DNA of 64,000 nt from Ramlibacter sp. (GTDB lineage Bacteria; Pseudomonadota; Gammaproteobacteria; Burkholderiales; Burkholderiaceae_C). The notes beneath the pieces are model-generated. The model did not search any database. It saw nothing but the letters and a program-made list of their open reading frames with translations, and was not told the origin of the DNA. A program made the position numbers and the translations under genes. This document shows, in pieces, positions 19,309 to 30,112 of the stretch (positions are counted from its first letter, which is position 1; every line of letters starts with the position of its first letter). The stretch covers positions 3,100,001 through 3,164,000 of the forward strand of contig JAHBZM010000001.1 of the NCBI GenBank assembly GCA_019635435.1, given 5' to 3'.

Positions 19309-20220
19309 ATGCAACTGCGCCTGATCCACGAAACGGTGTATGACTACACCCCGCCGGTCAAGTACGCCCAGCACATGGCGCACCTCAAGCCGCGCGCCAG
19401 CGACTGCCAGCAGTTGCTCAGCCATTCGCTCACCGTGAGCCCCGAGCCGGCCCAGCAGAGCGAGGCACTGGACGTGTTCGGCAACACCCGCTCGTTCTTC
19501 AGCCTGCAGGCCGCGCACGAGGAACTGCGCGTGGTCGCCGACAGCCTCGTGGCCACGCTGGCGCCGCCCTTGCCCGAGCCGGGACTGCCCTGGGAACAGG
19601 TGCGCGAGCGCATGCGCTACCACCGCGGCGCGGCCTACGACGCGGCCACCGAGTTCACCTTTCCGTCGCCCTACGTGCCGCGCCACGAAGACTTCGTGGC
19701 CTACGCGCGGCCCAGCTTCTCGGCCGACCGGCCCCTGGTGGAGGCCGCGCGCGACCTGATGGAGCGCATCCACCACGACTTTGTCTATGAGTCGGAAGTG
19801 ACCGAGGTCAGCACCCCGGCCCTGGAGGCGCTGGCCCTGCGCAAGGGCGTGTGCCAGGACTTCGCCCACATCATGGTGGCCTGCCTGCGCGGCATGGGCC
19901 TGCCCGCGCGCTACGTCAGCGGTTACCTGCTGACCGAGCCGCCGCCCGGCCAGCCGCGCCTGGTGGGCAGCGACGCCTCGCATGCCTGGGTCTCGGTCTG
20001 GTCCCCAGGGCGCGATGGTGGCGGGGCCTGGTGCGACCTGGACCCCACCAACAACCGTGCGCCCGGCGAGGACTACGTGACGCTGGCCGTGGGGCGCGAC
20101 TATTCAGATGTTTCACCGATCCGCGGCGTGATTCATGGGGGCGAGGGCCATACACTCAAGGTCGCCGTGACGGTTCACCCCGTCGATGAAGAACCCCAAG
20201 CCAAGGAGCCCGTCGCATGA
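19309..20220 (+). CDS. Transglutaminase-family protein, set B
   Basis: A 303-residue protein with the bacterial transglutaminase N-terminal domain (MQLRLIHETVYDYTPPVKYA) and a papain-like core. The triad is visible: Cys182 (RKGVCQDFAH), His225 (DASHAWVSV) and Asp245 (CDLDPTNN). Proteins of this class next to ATP-grasp/alpha-E genes are predicted to cut or transfer peptide bonds made by the ATP-grasp partner. No signal peptide is seen, so it should act in the cytoplasm. The start is the ATG matching the family N-terminus. The stop overlaps the RidA-like start (ATGA at 20217-20220). Confidence 0.93.
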   Translation: MQLRLIHETVYDYTPPVKYAQHMAHLKPRASDCQQLLSHSLTVSPEPAQQSEALDVFGNTRSFFSLQAAHEELRVVADSLVATLAPPLPEPGLPWEQVRERMRYHRGAAYDAATEFTFPSPYVPRHEDFVAYARPSFSADRPLVEAARDLMERIHHDFVYESEVTEVSTPALEALALRKGVCQDFAHIMVACLRGMGLPARYVSGYLLTEPPPGQPRLVGSDASHAWVSVWSPGRDGGGAWCDLDPTNNRAPGEDYVTLAVGRDYSDVSPIRGVIHGGEGHTLKVAVTVHPVDEEPQAKEPVA

Positions 20221-20672
20221 GCGTTTACGACAAGCTGAAAGAACTCAACATCACCCTTCCCCCCGTGTCGGTACCCGCCGCCGCCTACGTGCCGTTCGTG
20301 CAGACCGGCAAGCTGGTCTTCCTGAGCGGCCACATCGCGCGCCAGGACGGCAAGCCCTGGGTGGGCCAGCTGGGCAAGGAACTGGCCACCGAGCAAGGCA
20401 AGGCCGCCGCGCGCGCCGTGGCGATCGACCTGATGGGCACGCTGCACGCCGCCGTGGGCGACCTCAACAAGGTCAGGCGCATCGTCAAGCTCATGAGCCT
20501 GGTCAACTCCACCCCCAGCTTCACGGAGCAGCACCTGGTGACCAACGGCGCCAGCGAGCTGTTCGGCCAGGTCTTTGGCGACAAGGGCGCCCACGCGCGC
20601 AGCGCGTTTGGCGTGGCGCAGATCCCGCTGGGCGCCTGCGTTGAAATCGAGCTGATCGCCGAGCTGGAGTAA
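20217..20672 (+). CDS. RidA/YjgF-family protein
   Basis: A 151-residue member of the RidA family, longer than the classical 128-residue enamine deaminase and closer to the subgroup starting SVYDKLKELNITLP. VFLSGHIARQDGKPW, VNSTPSFTEQHLVTNGASEL and GAHARSAFGVAQIPLGACVEIE match the family; the Arg in HARSAFG is at the position used for substrate carboxylate binding. Family members hydrolyse reactive imines or enamines. Translational coupling to the transglutaminase suggests a link to set B, perhaps cleaning up a reactive amine product, though this could be only shared transcription. Confidence 0.9.
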   Translation: MSVYDKLKELNITLPPVSVPAAAYVPFVQTGKLVFLSGHIARQDGKPWVGQLGKELATEQGKAAARAVAIDLMGTLHAAVGDLNKVRRIVKLMSLVNSTPSFTEQHLVTNGASELFGQVFGDKGAHARSAFGVAQIPLGACVEIELIAELE

Positions 20673-20684
20673 CCCGCTGGGGTT

Positions 20685-20740
20685 GCTACAAACTATGTAG
20701 CACGAAGTGGCCGCGGGCTCTGGACTCCAGCCACTTTCGA
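20685..20740 (+). repeat. Dispersed palindromic element, copy D (intergenic)
   Basis: GCTACAAACTATGTAGC forms the first hairpin, then GAAGTGGCCGCGGGC and the core CTGGACTCCAGCCACTTTCGA. It fills the 71-bp gap between the convergent ends of the RidA-like gene and parC, and its stems could act as a weak bidirectional terminator. It is among the best-conserved copies. Confidence 0.8.
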
Positions 20741-20743
20741 CCC

Positions 20744-23092
<2,349 letters not shown>

Positions 23093-23136
23093 GAATCAGG
23101 TCAGGTCTATGCACTCAGAAAAAAATACGCAGGCGC

Positions 23137-24333
23137 TCAGGCCTGAAGTTCGTCGGCCGTCACGCTCACGATGCGCCGCTCCGAGGCCTGGGCCATCTGG
23201 TCGTCCAGCCGGTGCGCCAGCCGGCTCAGGATGGCCTTGGCGGTCAGGCCGCTCAGCGGCACGGCGGCCGCCACCATGCGGAACTGCAGGAATTCCGCCG
23301 GCGCCTTGGGCAGCGGCTCCTTGAGCCCGGCCACGAGAATCCGCGTGCCCAGGTTGGCGGCGCCCTCGGCCAGTGCCACGCCTTCGGCCAGCACGGCAAT
23401 GCGCGCGTGCGAGATGCGCGCCGCCACGTCGGCCTCGCCCAGCGAGCGGCGGATGCGGCTGGCCGCTTCAATGACGGCCGACTCGCCCACCTCGGGGCCG
23501 AACTCGCGCGTGAGCGCGCCCAGGTTCTCGATTTCCACCAGCAGCAGCACGCTGGGGTGGCCATAGCGGCGCAGGATGGCGCGCGCGGCCTCGACCCGGT
23601 CGGCAAAGATCAGCGGCGTGCTCAGGCCGGTCAGCGGGTCGGTGACCTTGCGCGCATCCACCCGCACCCGGGTTTCGGCAAACACCCGGCTGCGCCACAC
23701 GGTGGCCAGGTACACGCCCGAAGCCCACAGCGTGAGCGCCGAAGCCAGCAGGTAGGGCGCGCGCGGCAGCAGGCCCAGCAGCTCGCCCCCCAGGCCCGCG
23801 GCCGCCAGCAGCAGGGCCAGCAAGCCGGCCGTGAGCCACCAGACCCAGGGCTGGCTTTGCGGCCAGGCCCGCAGGATCACCAGCAGCACCACCGCCGCGA
23901 ACAGCGCCGTGCCCGGCAGCAGCAGGATCCAGCCACCGGCCCAGCTGGCCAGCGCGAACAGCGGAAGCACCGCGCTGGCAACCACCAGGGCCACGCGCAG
24001 GTTGCGCATGGCGCCGGCGTGGTTGACCAGTTCGCGCAGCACCAGGCCCGTGAGCGCCAGCGCCATCAGCATCGCGGTCTCGGGCAGCCACTGCCCGACC
24101 CTGGCGGGCAAGGGCACCAGCACCGACAGCAACACGACCAGCCCGAGCAGAACGGCCACCGCGTGCAACAGCAAGGCGCGCTCACGGTAGGCGCTGGCGA
24201 TCAACACGGAAAAGAAGGCCACCAGCAGCTGGGCACCGGCAAAGCCCCCCAGCAACAGCAGGTCCTGGCTTTCAAACGCCGACAAGGACAGGGCGGCCTC
24301 CATCAGCCGCGCCGGGCCCGGCGCAAGGGCCAT
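23137..24333 (-). CDS. Membrane protein with degenerate GGDEF domain
   Basis: About 398 residues: six or seven membrane helices over the first 220, then a GGDEF-like domain recognised by DPLTGLSTPLIFADR, VLLLVEIENLGALTREFG and GESAVIEAASRIRRSLGE. The signature itself is lost: RISHARIAVL stands where active enzymes have R-x-GGDEF-A-V-L, so GGDEF is replaced by SHARI (23398-23412). It is therefore not expected to make cyclic di-GMP; a binding or scaffold role is more likely. Start uncertain (ATG at 24333 or 24303; neither has a clear ribosome site). It lies between the transglycosylase gene and parC on one probable transcript. Confidence 0.85.
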   Translation of the reverse strand: MALAPGPARLMEAALSLSAFESQDLLLLGGFAGAQLLVAFFSVLIASAYRERALLLHAVAVLLGLVVLLSVLVPLPARVGQWLPETAMLMALALTGLVLRELVNHAGAMRNLRVALVVASAVLPLFALASWAGGWILLLPGTALFAAVVLLVILRAWPQSQPWVWWLTAGLLALLLAAAGLGGELLGLLPRAPYLLASALTLWASGVYLATVWRSRVFAETRVRVDARKVTDPLTGLSTPLIFADRVEAARAILRRYGHPSVLLLVEIENLGALTREFGPEVGESAVIEAASRIRRSLGEADVAARISHARIAVLAEGVALAEGAANLGTRILVAGLKEPLPKAPAEFLQFRMVAAAVPLSGLTAKAILSRLAHRLDDQMAQASERRIVSVTADELQA

Positions 24334-24355
24334 GAAGTTTGCCGGCACGCCATGT

Positions 24356-25210
24356 TCAGTCGCGTTCGATCCGGAATTCCGCCTCGGCGGGCGCGGCGGC
24401 CACGGGCGCCAGCGCCAGCGGCGGGACCATGTTGCCGCGGCCACCCATCATGTTGGCGCGCCCTGCGGGCAGCTCGATGCGCACCCGGTGGGGCGCCCGG
24501 CGCTCGGCCAGTGCCTCAGGGGGCTTGAGCATGGTGTACAGCTGCATCACGGTCTTCACGTAGTTCTGCGTTTCGCGGTAGTTGGGGATGCGGTTGCCTG
24601 CGCGCTGCACCGCGCCCTCGCCCGCGTTGTAGGCCGCCAGCGCCAGTTCCAGCTGGCCCGGGAACATCTTGATCAGGTCGCTGAGGTAGCGGCTGCCGGC
24701 ACGCACATTGGTGCGCGGATCGGTCAGCTTCTTCTCGACCGGGGTCTTGGCGTCGCCCTTGACGCCATAGCGCTCGGCCGTGGCCGGAATGATCTGCATC
24801 AGCCCCACGGCCCCGCGCGGCGACACGGCACGGGCATCAAACCCCGATTCGGTGGCAATCAGCGCCTGCAGCAGTTCGTAGTCGATGTGGTGCTTGCTCG
24901 AGGCCTCGCGCAGGTGGTGCTTGACCTGCTTGTAGCTGGGCGACACCTCGAAGAACGCAATCAGCTTGGGCGGCGCGGTGGGCACGGCCACGGCCCGGGG
25001 CATGTGCACCACGTTCTGCAGGCCGGCGGCGGTGTCGAAGCTCTCGCCGCCACGGAAAAAGAGCTCATAGCGCTCGTCCAGCCGGGTGGCCGCGAAGTGG
25101 GCCACGCCCTTGCCATCGACATAGCCCCAGACGTCCGCCAGCGCGGGCGTGGCCCCCAGGGCCCCGAACAGACAGGCAGCCAGGACGCGCCAGCCAGACC
25201 AGCATTTCAT
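24356..25210 (-). CDS. Lytic transglycosylase (SLT domain) with DUF4124-like N-terminus
   Basis: A 284-residue exported protein. Signal peptide MKCWSGWRVLAACLFGALG ends near ALA-D at residue 26. WGYVDGKGVAHFAATRLDER is a DUF4124-type segment. The SLT domain shows LLQALIATESGFDARAVSPR with the catalytic Glu, GLMQIIPATAERYGV, and ALAAYNAGEGAVQRAGN. It should cleave peptidoglycan glycan strands in the periplasm to form anhydro-muropeptides. Its ATG overlaps the GNAT stop (ATGA). Its place between parE and parC is probably conserved gene order and not a functional link. Confidence 0.93.
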   Translation of the reverse strand: MKCWSGWRVLAACLFGALGATPALADVWGYVDGKGVAHFAATRLDERYELFFRGGESFDTAAGLQNVVHMPRAVAVPTAPPKLIAFFEVSPSYKQVKHHLREASSKHHIDYELLQALIATESGFDARAVSPRGAVGLMQIIPATAERYGVKGDAKTPVEKKLTDPRTNVRAGSRYLSDLIKMFPGQLELALAAYNAGEGAVQRAGNRIPNYRETQNYVKTVMQLYTMLKPPEALAERRAPHRVRIELPAGRANMMGGRGNMVPPLALAPVAAAPAEAEFRIERD

Positions 25211-25764
25211 GAAAACATCTCCAGTCCCTGGCCGCGCCGGGCCGCAAATTCGGCCGCCAGCATGGACATCACAATCAGCGAGTCATGGCCGCCGGCCACC
25301 CGCACCGCGTCGCGCAGGCGGCCCTCGAGCACAAAGCCCTCGTGCGCATACAGGGCCTGCGCCCGGGCATTGCGCTCCTTCACGTCAAGCCAGAAGCGGT
25401 GCGCGCCCAGGTCGTCAAAAGCCACCTTCTTGGCCACCCGCAAGGCCGCGCGGCCGTAGCCCAGGCCCTTGTCCCGGACCACCATGCGCTTGAGCTCGAT
25501 GGACTGGTGCGGGCTGCGGCAGCCAATCAGGATCACGAAGCCCGCGGCGTCCAGGCCCGCGCCGCCCTCGATGATGAAATGGCGGAAGTCCGGGAAGCGG
25601 ATGGCCGCCTCATGCTGCGTGCGCTCCCAGGGCGTGATGAAAGGCAGGTTGGCCTCGTCCTGCTCGAGCGAAAGCACGAAATCCAGGTCGCTTTGCATCG
25701 TGGGGCGCAGGCGCACCCGGGCCGGTGTGCGGTCGGTCGTGACGGTGGGCGCAATGGCGGTCAT
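25207..25764 (-). CDS. GNAT-family N-acetyltransferase
   Basis: A 185-residue GNAT acetyltransferase. LRPTMQSDLDFVLSLEQ opens the fold. FVILIGCRSPHQSIELKRMVVRDKGLGYGRAALRVAKKVAF contains the acetyl-CoA loop (KGLGYGRAAL), and HRFWLDVKERNARAQALYAHEGF gives the Asn/Tyr region typical of RimJ/RimL-like members. The substrate is not predictable. It begins 9 bp after parE and overlaps the transglycosylase start by 4 bp, so it is co-transcribed with both. Confidence 0.9.
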   Translation of the reverse strand: MTAIAPTVTTDRTPARVRLRPTMQSDLDFVLSLEQDEANLPFITPWERTQHEAAIRFPDFRHFIIEGGAGLDAAGFVILIGCRSPHQSIELKRMVVRDKGLGYGRAALRVAKKVAFDDLGAHRFWLDVKERNARAQALYAHEGFVLEGRLRDAVRVAGGHDSLIVMSMLAAEFAARRGQGLEMFS

Positions 25765-25773
25765 GGGCAGTGT

Positions 25774-27741
25774 TCAGATGTCGATCTCGACCGCATCGCC
25801 GTGCAGTTCCATGAGCTCGCGCCGGGCAGCGGCTTCGCCCTTGCCCATGAGTTTGGTGATCAGGCTTTCAGTTTGCAGGAAATCAAGCGCGCCCAGCTGC
25901 ACCGGCAACAGGCGGCGGGTATCGGGATTGAGCGTGGTTTCCCACAATTGTTCCGCACTCATCTCGCCCAGGCCCTTGAAGCGGCTGATGGTCCAGGCCC
26001 CCTCACGCACACCTTCCTTGCGCAACTTGTCAAGAATGGCAGTCAACTCACCTTCATCCAGCGCATACACCTTGGACGCGGGCTTCTTGCCACGGGCCGG
26101 CGCGTCCACCCGGAACAGCGGCGGGCGTGCCACGTAGAGGTGGCCGGCCTCGATCAGCTTGGGGAAATGGCGGAAGAACAGCGTGAGCAGCAAGACCTGG
26201 ATGTGCGAGCCGTCCACATCGGCGTCGCTCAGGATGCAGACCTTGCCGTAGCGCAGGCCGGACAGGTCCGGCGTGTCGTTGGGCCCATGCGGGTCCACGC
26301 CGATGGCCACGGCAATGTCATGAATCTCGTTGTTGGCAAACAGCCGGTCGCGCTCGACCTCCCAGGTGTTGAGCACCTTGCCGCGCAACGGCAGGATGGC
26401 CTGGCATTCCTTGTCGCGGCCCATCTTGGCGCTGCCGCCAGCCGAGTCGCCCTCGACCAGGAAGACCTCGTTGTGGCTGATGTCCTTGCTCTCGCAGTCG
26501 GTCAGCTTGCCGGGCAGCACAGCCACGCCCGAGCCCTTGCGCTTCTCGACCTTCTGGCCCGCCTTTTGCCGGGTCTGGGCGGCCTTGATGGCGAGTTCGG
26601 CGAGCTTTTTGCCGTATTCCACATGCTGGTTGAGCCACAGCTCCAGCGCCGGGCGCACAAAGCTGGACACCAGCCGCACCGCATCGCGCGAATTGAGCCG
26701 CTCCTTGATCTGGCCCTGGAACTGGGGGTCCAGCACCTTGGCCGAGAGCACATAGCTGGCGCGCGCAAACACGTCCTCGGGCAGCAGCTTGACGCCCTTG
26801 GGCAGCAGGCTGTGCAGTTCAATGAAGCTCTTGACGGCGTTGAACAGGCCGTCGCGCAGGCCGCTTTCGTGCGTGCCGCCGGCGCTGGTGGGGATCAGGT
26901 TGACATAGCTCTCGCGCACCGGCTGGCCGTCTTCGGTGAAGGCCACGCACCACGAGGCGCCCTCGCCTTCGGCAAAGTTCTCGTTGCTGTCGGCAAAGCC
27001 CTCGCCCTCGAACAGCGGGATCACCGGGTCGCCATTCAGCGTCTGCATCAGGTAGTCGCGCAGGCCGCCCTTGTAAAGCCAGGTCTGGGTGTCCCTGGTT
27101 TTCTCGTTGACCAGGGTCACGCTCACGCCGGGCATCAGCACGGCCTTGCTGCGCAGCAGGTGGGTCAGCTCGGCCATGGGCAGGGCCGAGGACTCGAAGT
27201 ACTTGCCGTCAGGCCAGACGCGCACGCTGGTGCCCTGCTTGCGGTCGCCCTCGGCGATCGGCCTCGTCACCAGCGGCTCGGTGACATCGCCGGCTTCAAA
27301 CACCAGCCGCGCGGCCTGGCCGTCGCGGTAGCTGGTGGCCTCGAGCCGTTTGGCCAGCGCATTGGTCACGCTCACGCCCACGCCATGCAGGCCGCCCGAA
27401 AAACTGTAGGCGCCGCCCTTGCCCTTGTCGAACTTGCCGCCCGCGTGCAGGCGGGTGAACACCAGCTCGATCACGGGGGCCTTCTCTTCGGGGTGCAGGC
27501 CAAACGGGATGCCGCGGCCGTCGTCGTCGACGCTGACCGAGCCGTCGGCGTGCAGCGTGACCTTGATCTTCTTGCCGTGCCCGGCAAGCGCCTCGTCAGC
27601 CGAGTTGTCCAGCACTTCCTGGATCACGTGCAGCGGGTTGTCGGTGCGCGTGTACATGCCCGGGCGCTGCTTGACGGGCTCCAGCCCCTTGAGCACGCGG
27701 ATCGAGCCCTCGGAATAGTCGGTGGGTAGTTTGGTGGCCAT
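25774..27741 (-). CDS. parE: DNA topoisomerase IV subunit B
   Basis: A 655-residue GHKL ATPase/TOPRIM protein. VLDNSADEALAGHGKK, DDGRGIPFGLHPEEK and GGLHGVGVSVTNALA form the ATP site. FLVEGDSAGGSAKMGRD and CILSDADVDGSHIQ are the TOPRIM motifs binding magnesium. About 655 residues without the long GyrB insert, together with parC nearby, identify ParE. The ATG at 27741 gives the family start (MATKLPTDYSEGSIRVLKGL); upstream sequence in frame lacks family similarity. It heads a five-gene minus-strand run ending in parC. Confidence 0.95.
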   Translation of the reverse strand: MATKLPTDYSEGSIRVLKGLEPVKQRPGMYTRTDNPLHVIQEVLDNSADEALAGHGKKIKVTLHADGSVSVDDDGRGIPFGLHPEEKAPVIELVFTRLHAGGKFDKGKGGAYSFSGGLHGVGVSVTNALAKRLEATSYRDGQAARLVFEAGDVTEPLVTRPIAEGDRKQGTSVRVWPDGKYFESSALPMAELTHLLRSKAVLMPGVSVTLVNEKTRDTQTWLYKGGLRDYLMQTLNGDPVIPLFEGEGFADSNENFAEGEGASWCVAFTEDGQPVRESYVNLIPTSAGGTHESGLRDGLFNAVKSFIELHSLLPKGVKLLPEDVFARASYVLSAKVLDPQFQGQIKERLNSRDAVRLVSSFVRPALELWLNQHVEYGKKLAELAIKAAQTRQKAGQKVEKRKGSGVAVLPGKLTDCESKDISHNEVFLVEGDSAGGSAKMGRDKECQAILPLRGKVLNTWEVERDRLFANNEIHDIAVAIGVDPHGPNDTPDLSGLRYGKVCILSDADVDGSHIQVLLLTLFFRHFPKLIEAGHLYVARPPLFRVDAPARGKKPASKVYALDEGELTAILDKLRKEGVREGAWTISRFKGLGEMSAEQLWETTLNPDTRRLLPVQLGALDFLQTESLITKLMGKGEAAARRELMELHGDAVEIDI

Positions 27742-27891
27742 GGGAGGAGCGATTGTAGTATCCCCGGCGGCTTTCATCTGTACAAACATCCAGTATCCAG
27801 CCCCGCCCTCCCCATTCATGCACGGCAGGCATCAATCCCCTGAAAAGCTTTCAAGAGCCAGATCTCCCGTCTTTCGCTACATTCCTTGCCC

Positions 27892-29115
27892 ATGACAACG
27901 CACAACAAACCGCTCTCCATGGTGCAGGTGCTGGCCTGCGGCGCCGCCATCGTGACCCTGTCCATGGGCATCCGCCACGGTTTCGGCCTGTGGCTGCAAC
28001 CCATCACCCAGGCCCAGGGCTGGACCCGCGAAACCTTTGCCTTTGCCATCGCGATCCAGAACCTGTCCTGGGGCGTGTTCGGCATCTTTGCCGGCATGCT
28101 GGCCGACCGGTTTGGCGCCTTCCGCGTGCTGATGGGCGGCGCCGTGTTCTATGCCGCCGGCCTTGCGGGCATGGCGCTGTCGCCCAATGCCTTCAGCTTC
28201 ACGCTCACCGCGGGGGTGCTGATCGGCGCGGCGCAGGCCGGCACCACCTACGCCGTGGTGTACGGCGTGATCGGCCGGCAGATTGCGGCCGAGCGGCGCT
28301 CCTGGGCCATGGGGGTGGCCGCTGCCGCGGGCTCCTTTGGCCAGTTCCTCATGGTGCCGGTGGAAGGCTTCCTCATTTCGGGCATTGGCTGGCAGCAGGC
28401 GCTGCTGGCACTGGGCATGGCCGTGCTCTTGATCGTGCCGCTGGCGCTGGGCCTGCGCGAGCCGGGCTTTGGCGGCGGCGCGGCGCCGGCGCGCGAGCAG
28501 ACCATCGGCCAGGCGCTGCGCGAGGCCTTCAAGTACCCCAGCTTCCAGCTGCTCATGGCGGGCTACTTCGTCTGCGGCTTCCAGGTGGTCTTCATTGGCG
28601 TGCACATGCCCAGCTACCTCAAGGACAAGGGCCTGTCGCCCCAGGTCGCGAGCTACGCGCTGGCGCTGATCGGCCTGTTCAATGTGTTTGGCACCTACAT
28701 CGCGGGCACGCTGGGCCAGCGGCTGGCACGGCGCAAGATCCTCGCCTTCATCTACCTGGCGCGCGCGGTGGCCATCAGCGTTTTCCTGGTGGTGCCGCTG
28801 TCGCCGGCCAGTGTCTATGTGTTCTCCAGCGTCATGGGCCTGCTGTGGCTGTCCACGGTGCCGCCGACCAATGCCACGGTGGCGCAGATTTTCGGCGTGG
28901 CCCACCTCTCCATGCTGGGCGGCTTTGTGTTCTTCAGCCACCAGATCGGCTCGTTCATGGGCGTGTGGCTGGGCGGCTACCTCTATGACCGCACCGGCAG
29001 CTACGACATCGTCTGGTACATCGCCATCGCGCTGGGTATCTTTGCCGCGCTGATCAACCTGCCGGTCAAGGAAAGCGCGATCCAGCGCGGCCTGCCGCAG
29101 GCCGCCGGGGCCTGA
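27892..29115 (+). CDS. MFS transporter
   Basis: About 407 residues with twelve predicted membrane helices and no signal peptide. GMLADRFGAFRVLMGG after helix 2 matches the MFS loop 2-3 motif, and AGTLGQRLARRKILAF the equivalent in the second half. A central cytoplasmic loop (residues about 195-210) is Gly/Ala-rich. It looks like monocarboxylate or organic anion carriers of the oxalate/formate antiporter type, but the substrate is not predictable. I start it at the ATG at 27892; a TTG two codons earlier is possible. It is divergent from parE with a 150-bp gap. Confidence 0.88.
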   Translation: MTTHNKPLSMVQVLACGAAIVTLSMGIRHGFGLWLQPITQAQGWTRETFAFAIAIQNLSWGVFGIFAGMLADRFGAFRVLMGGAVFYAAGLAGMALSPNAFSFTLTAGVLIGAAQAGTTYAVVYGVIGRQIAAERRSWAMGVAAAAGSFGQFLMVPVEGFLISGIGWQQALLALGMAVLLIVPLALGLREPGFGGGAAPAREQTIGQALREAFKYPSFQLLMAGYFVCGFQVVFIGVHMPSYLKDKGLSPQVASYALALIGLFNVFGTYIAGTLGQRLARRKILAFIYLARAVAISVFLVVPLSPASVYVFSSVMGLLWLSTVPPTNATVAQIFGVAHLSMLGGFVFFSHQIGSFMGVWLGGYLYDRTGSYDIVWYIAIALGIFAALINLPVKESAIQRGLPQAAGA

Positions 29116-29116
29116 G

Positions 29117-29245
29117 GTGCGGCAGCGGGCCCGCCACCTGCTGGCCTGGGGCGTGGCGCTGGCCGTGCTGCTGGCGGTGTTTGCCCTGTACACAAGGCCG
29201 GACTTTCTGGTGACACTGGCGGACCAGCTCTGGGCCTGTTTCTGA
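29117..29245 (+). CDS. Small single-helix membrane protein (42 aa)
   Basis: A GTG start 1 bp after the MFS stop opens a 42-codon frame: VRQRARHLLAWGVALAVLLA, then VFALYTRPDFLVTLADQLWACF. Positive residues precede one hydrophobic helix of about 18 residues, giving an N-in topology. The FLVTLADQLWACF ending is, as I recall it, a recurring pattern in short Burkholderiales proteins, which makes chance unlikely. It is probably translated with the transporter. The function is unknown. Confidence 0.6.
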   Translation: MRQRARHLLAWGVALAVLLAVFALYTRPDFLVTLADQLWACF

Positions 29246-29250
29246 GGCGT

Positions 29251-29307
29251 TTTCAAGCCAAAACGGGCGCCAGTCCACGCCCCTTCTGTACAGGCTGCTA
29301 TGAAAAC
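29251..29307 (-). repeat. Dispersed palindromic element, copy E (overlaps SDR start)
   Basis: On the minus strand it reads GTTTTCATAGCAGCCTGTAC, then GGGGCGTGGACTGGCGCCCG and TTTTGGCTTGAAA. It resembles copy H most closely (TAGC...GGACy..GCGCCC). Its end contains the ATG of the downstream SDR gene at 29300. Confidence 0.65.
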
Positions 29308-30112
29308 AATCGTAATTACCGGCGCCTCCGACGGCATTGGCGCCGAGATGGCGCGCCAGCTCGCGCAGGCCCATGGCGCCGGCGTTGCCCTGGTGCTGGC
29401 TGCCCGCAATGAACAGGCCCTGCAGGCCGTGGCCGCGCAATGCAGCGCCCTGGGCGCGCAGGCCCTGGTCGTGCGGACCGATGTGGCCCACGAGGCGCAA
29501 TGCCGCGCGCTGGTGGCCGCGGCCGTGGCGCGCTTCGGCGGTGTGGATGCCCTGATCAACAACGCCGGCGTTTCGGCCCAGGCCCTGTTTGCCGATGTCA
29601 AGGCCGAGGACCTGGGCTGGTACGAGCAGCTCATGCGGGTCAACCTCTGGGGCAGCGTGTGGTGCACCCACGCGGCCCTGCCACACCTGAAGGCTTCGCG
29701 CGGCCAGATCGTGGCGGTGTCGTCGCTGGCCGGGCTGGTCGGCGTGCCGGGGCGCACGGCCTACAGCGCCACCAAGTTCGCGATGACCGGCTTTTTCGAG
29801 GCCTTGCGGGCCGAGCTCGGGGTTGCGGGCGTGAGCGTCACCACCGCCTACCCCGGTGTGGTGGCCACCCAGATCCGCTACCGCGGCTACAACGCGGCCG
29901 GCGTGGCCGCAGGCGCCAGCGGCCTCAAGGAAGACGACGCCATGAGCGTGGAGGAATGCGCCGGCCTGATCCTGCGCGGCATGGCCCGGCGTGACCGCGA
30001 AGTGGTGATGACGGCCAGGGGCAAGCTGGGGCGCTTCATAAAGCTGATCGCTCCGGGCCTGGTCGAGAAGATGGCCCTGGCGGCACTCAAGGACGAGGTC
30101 AAGCCCGGCTGA
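29300..30112 (+). CDS. Short-chain dehydrogenase/reductase
   Basis: A 270-residue classical SDR. TGASDGIG at residues 7-14 is the cofactor glycine motif, NNAG follows near 90, and the catalytic Ser (VSSLAGLVG) and YSATK complete the active site. The Arg in LAARNEQ suggests NADP. C-terminal residues after YPGVVATQ are not diagnostic, so the substrate is unknown. The start codon lies in a repeat copy and has no clear ribosome site, so initiation may depend on the repeat's structure. The stop overlaps the methyltransferase start (TGATG). Confidence 0.9.
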   Translation: MKTIVITGASDGIGAEMARQLAQAHGAGVALVLAARNEQALQAVAAQCSALGAQALVVRTDVAHEAQCRALVAAAVARFGGVDALINNAGVSAQALFADVKAEDLGWYEQLMRVNLWGSVWCTHAALPHLKASRGQIVAVSSLAGLVGVPGRTAYSATKFAMTGFFEALRAELGVAGVSVTTAYPGVVATQIRYRGYNAAGVAAGASGLKEDDAMSVEECAGLILRGMARRDREVVMTARGKLGRFIKLIAPGLVEKMALAALKDEVKPG

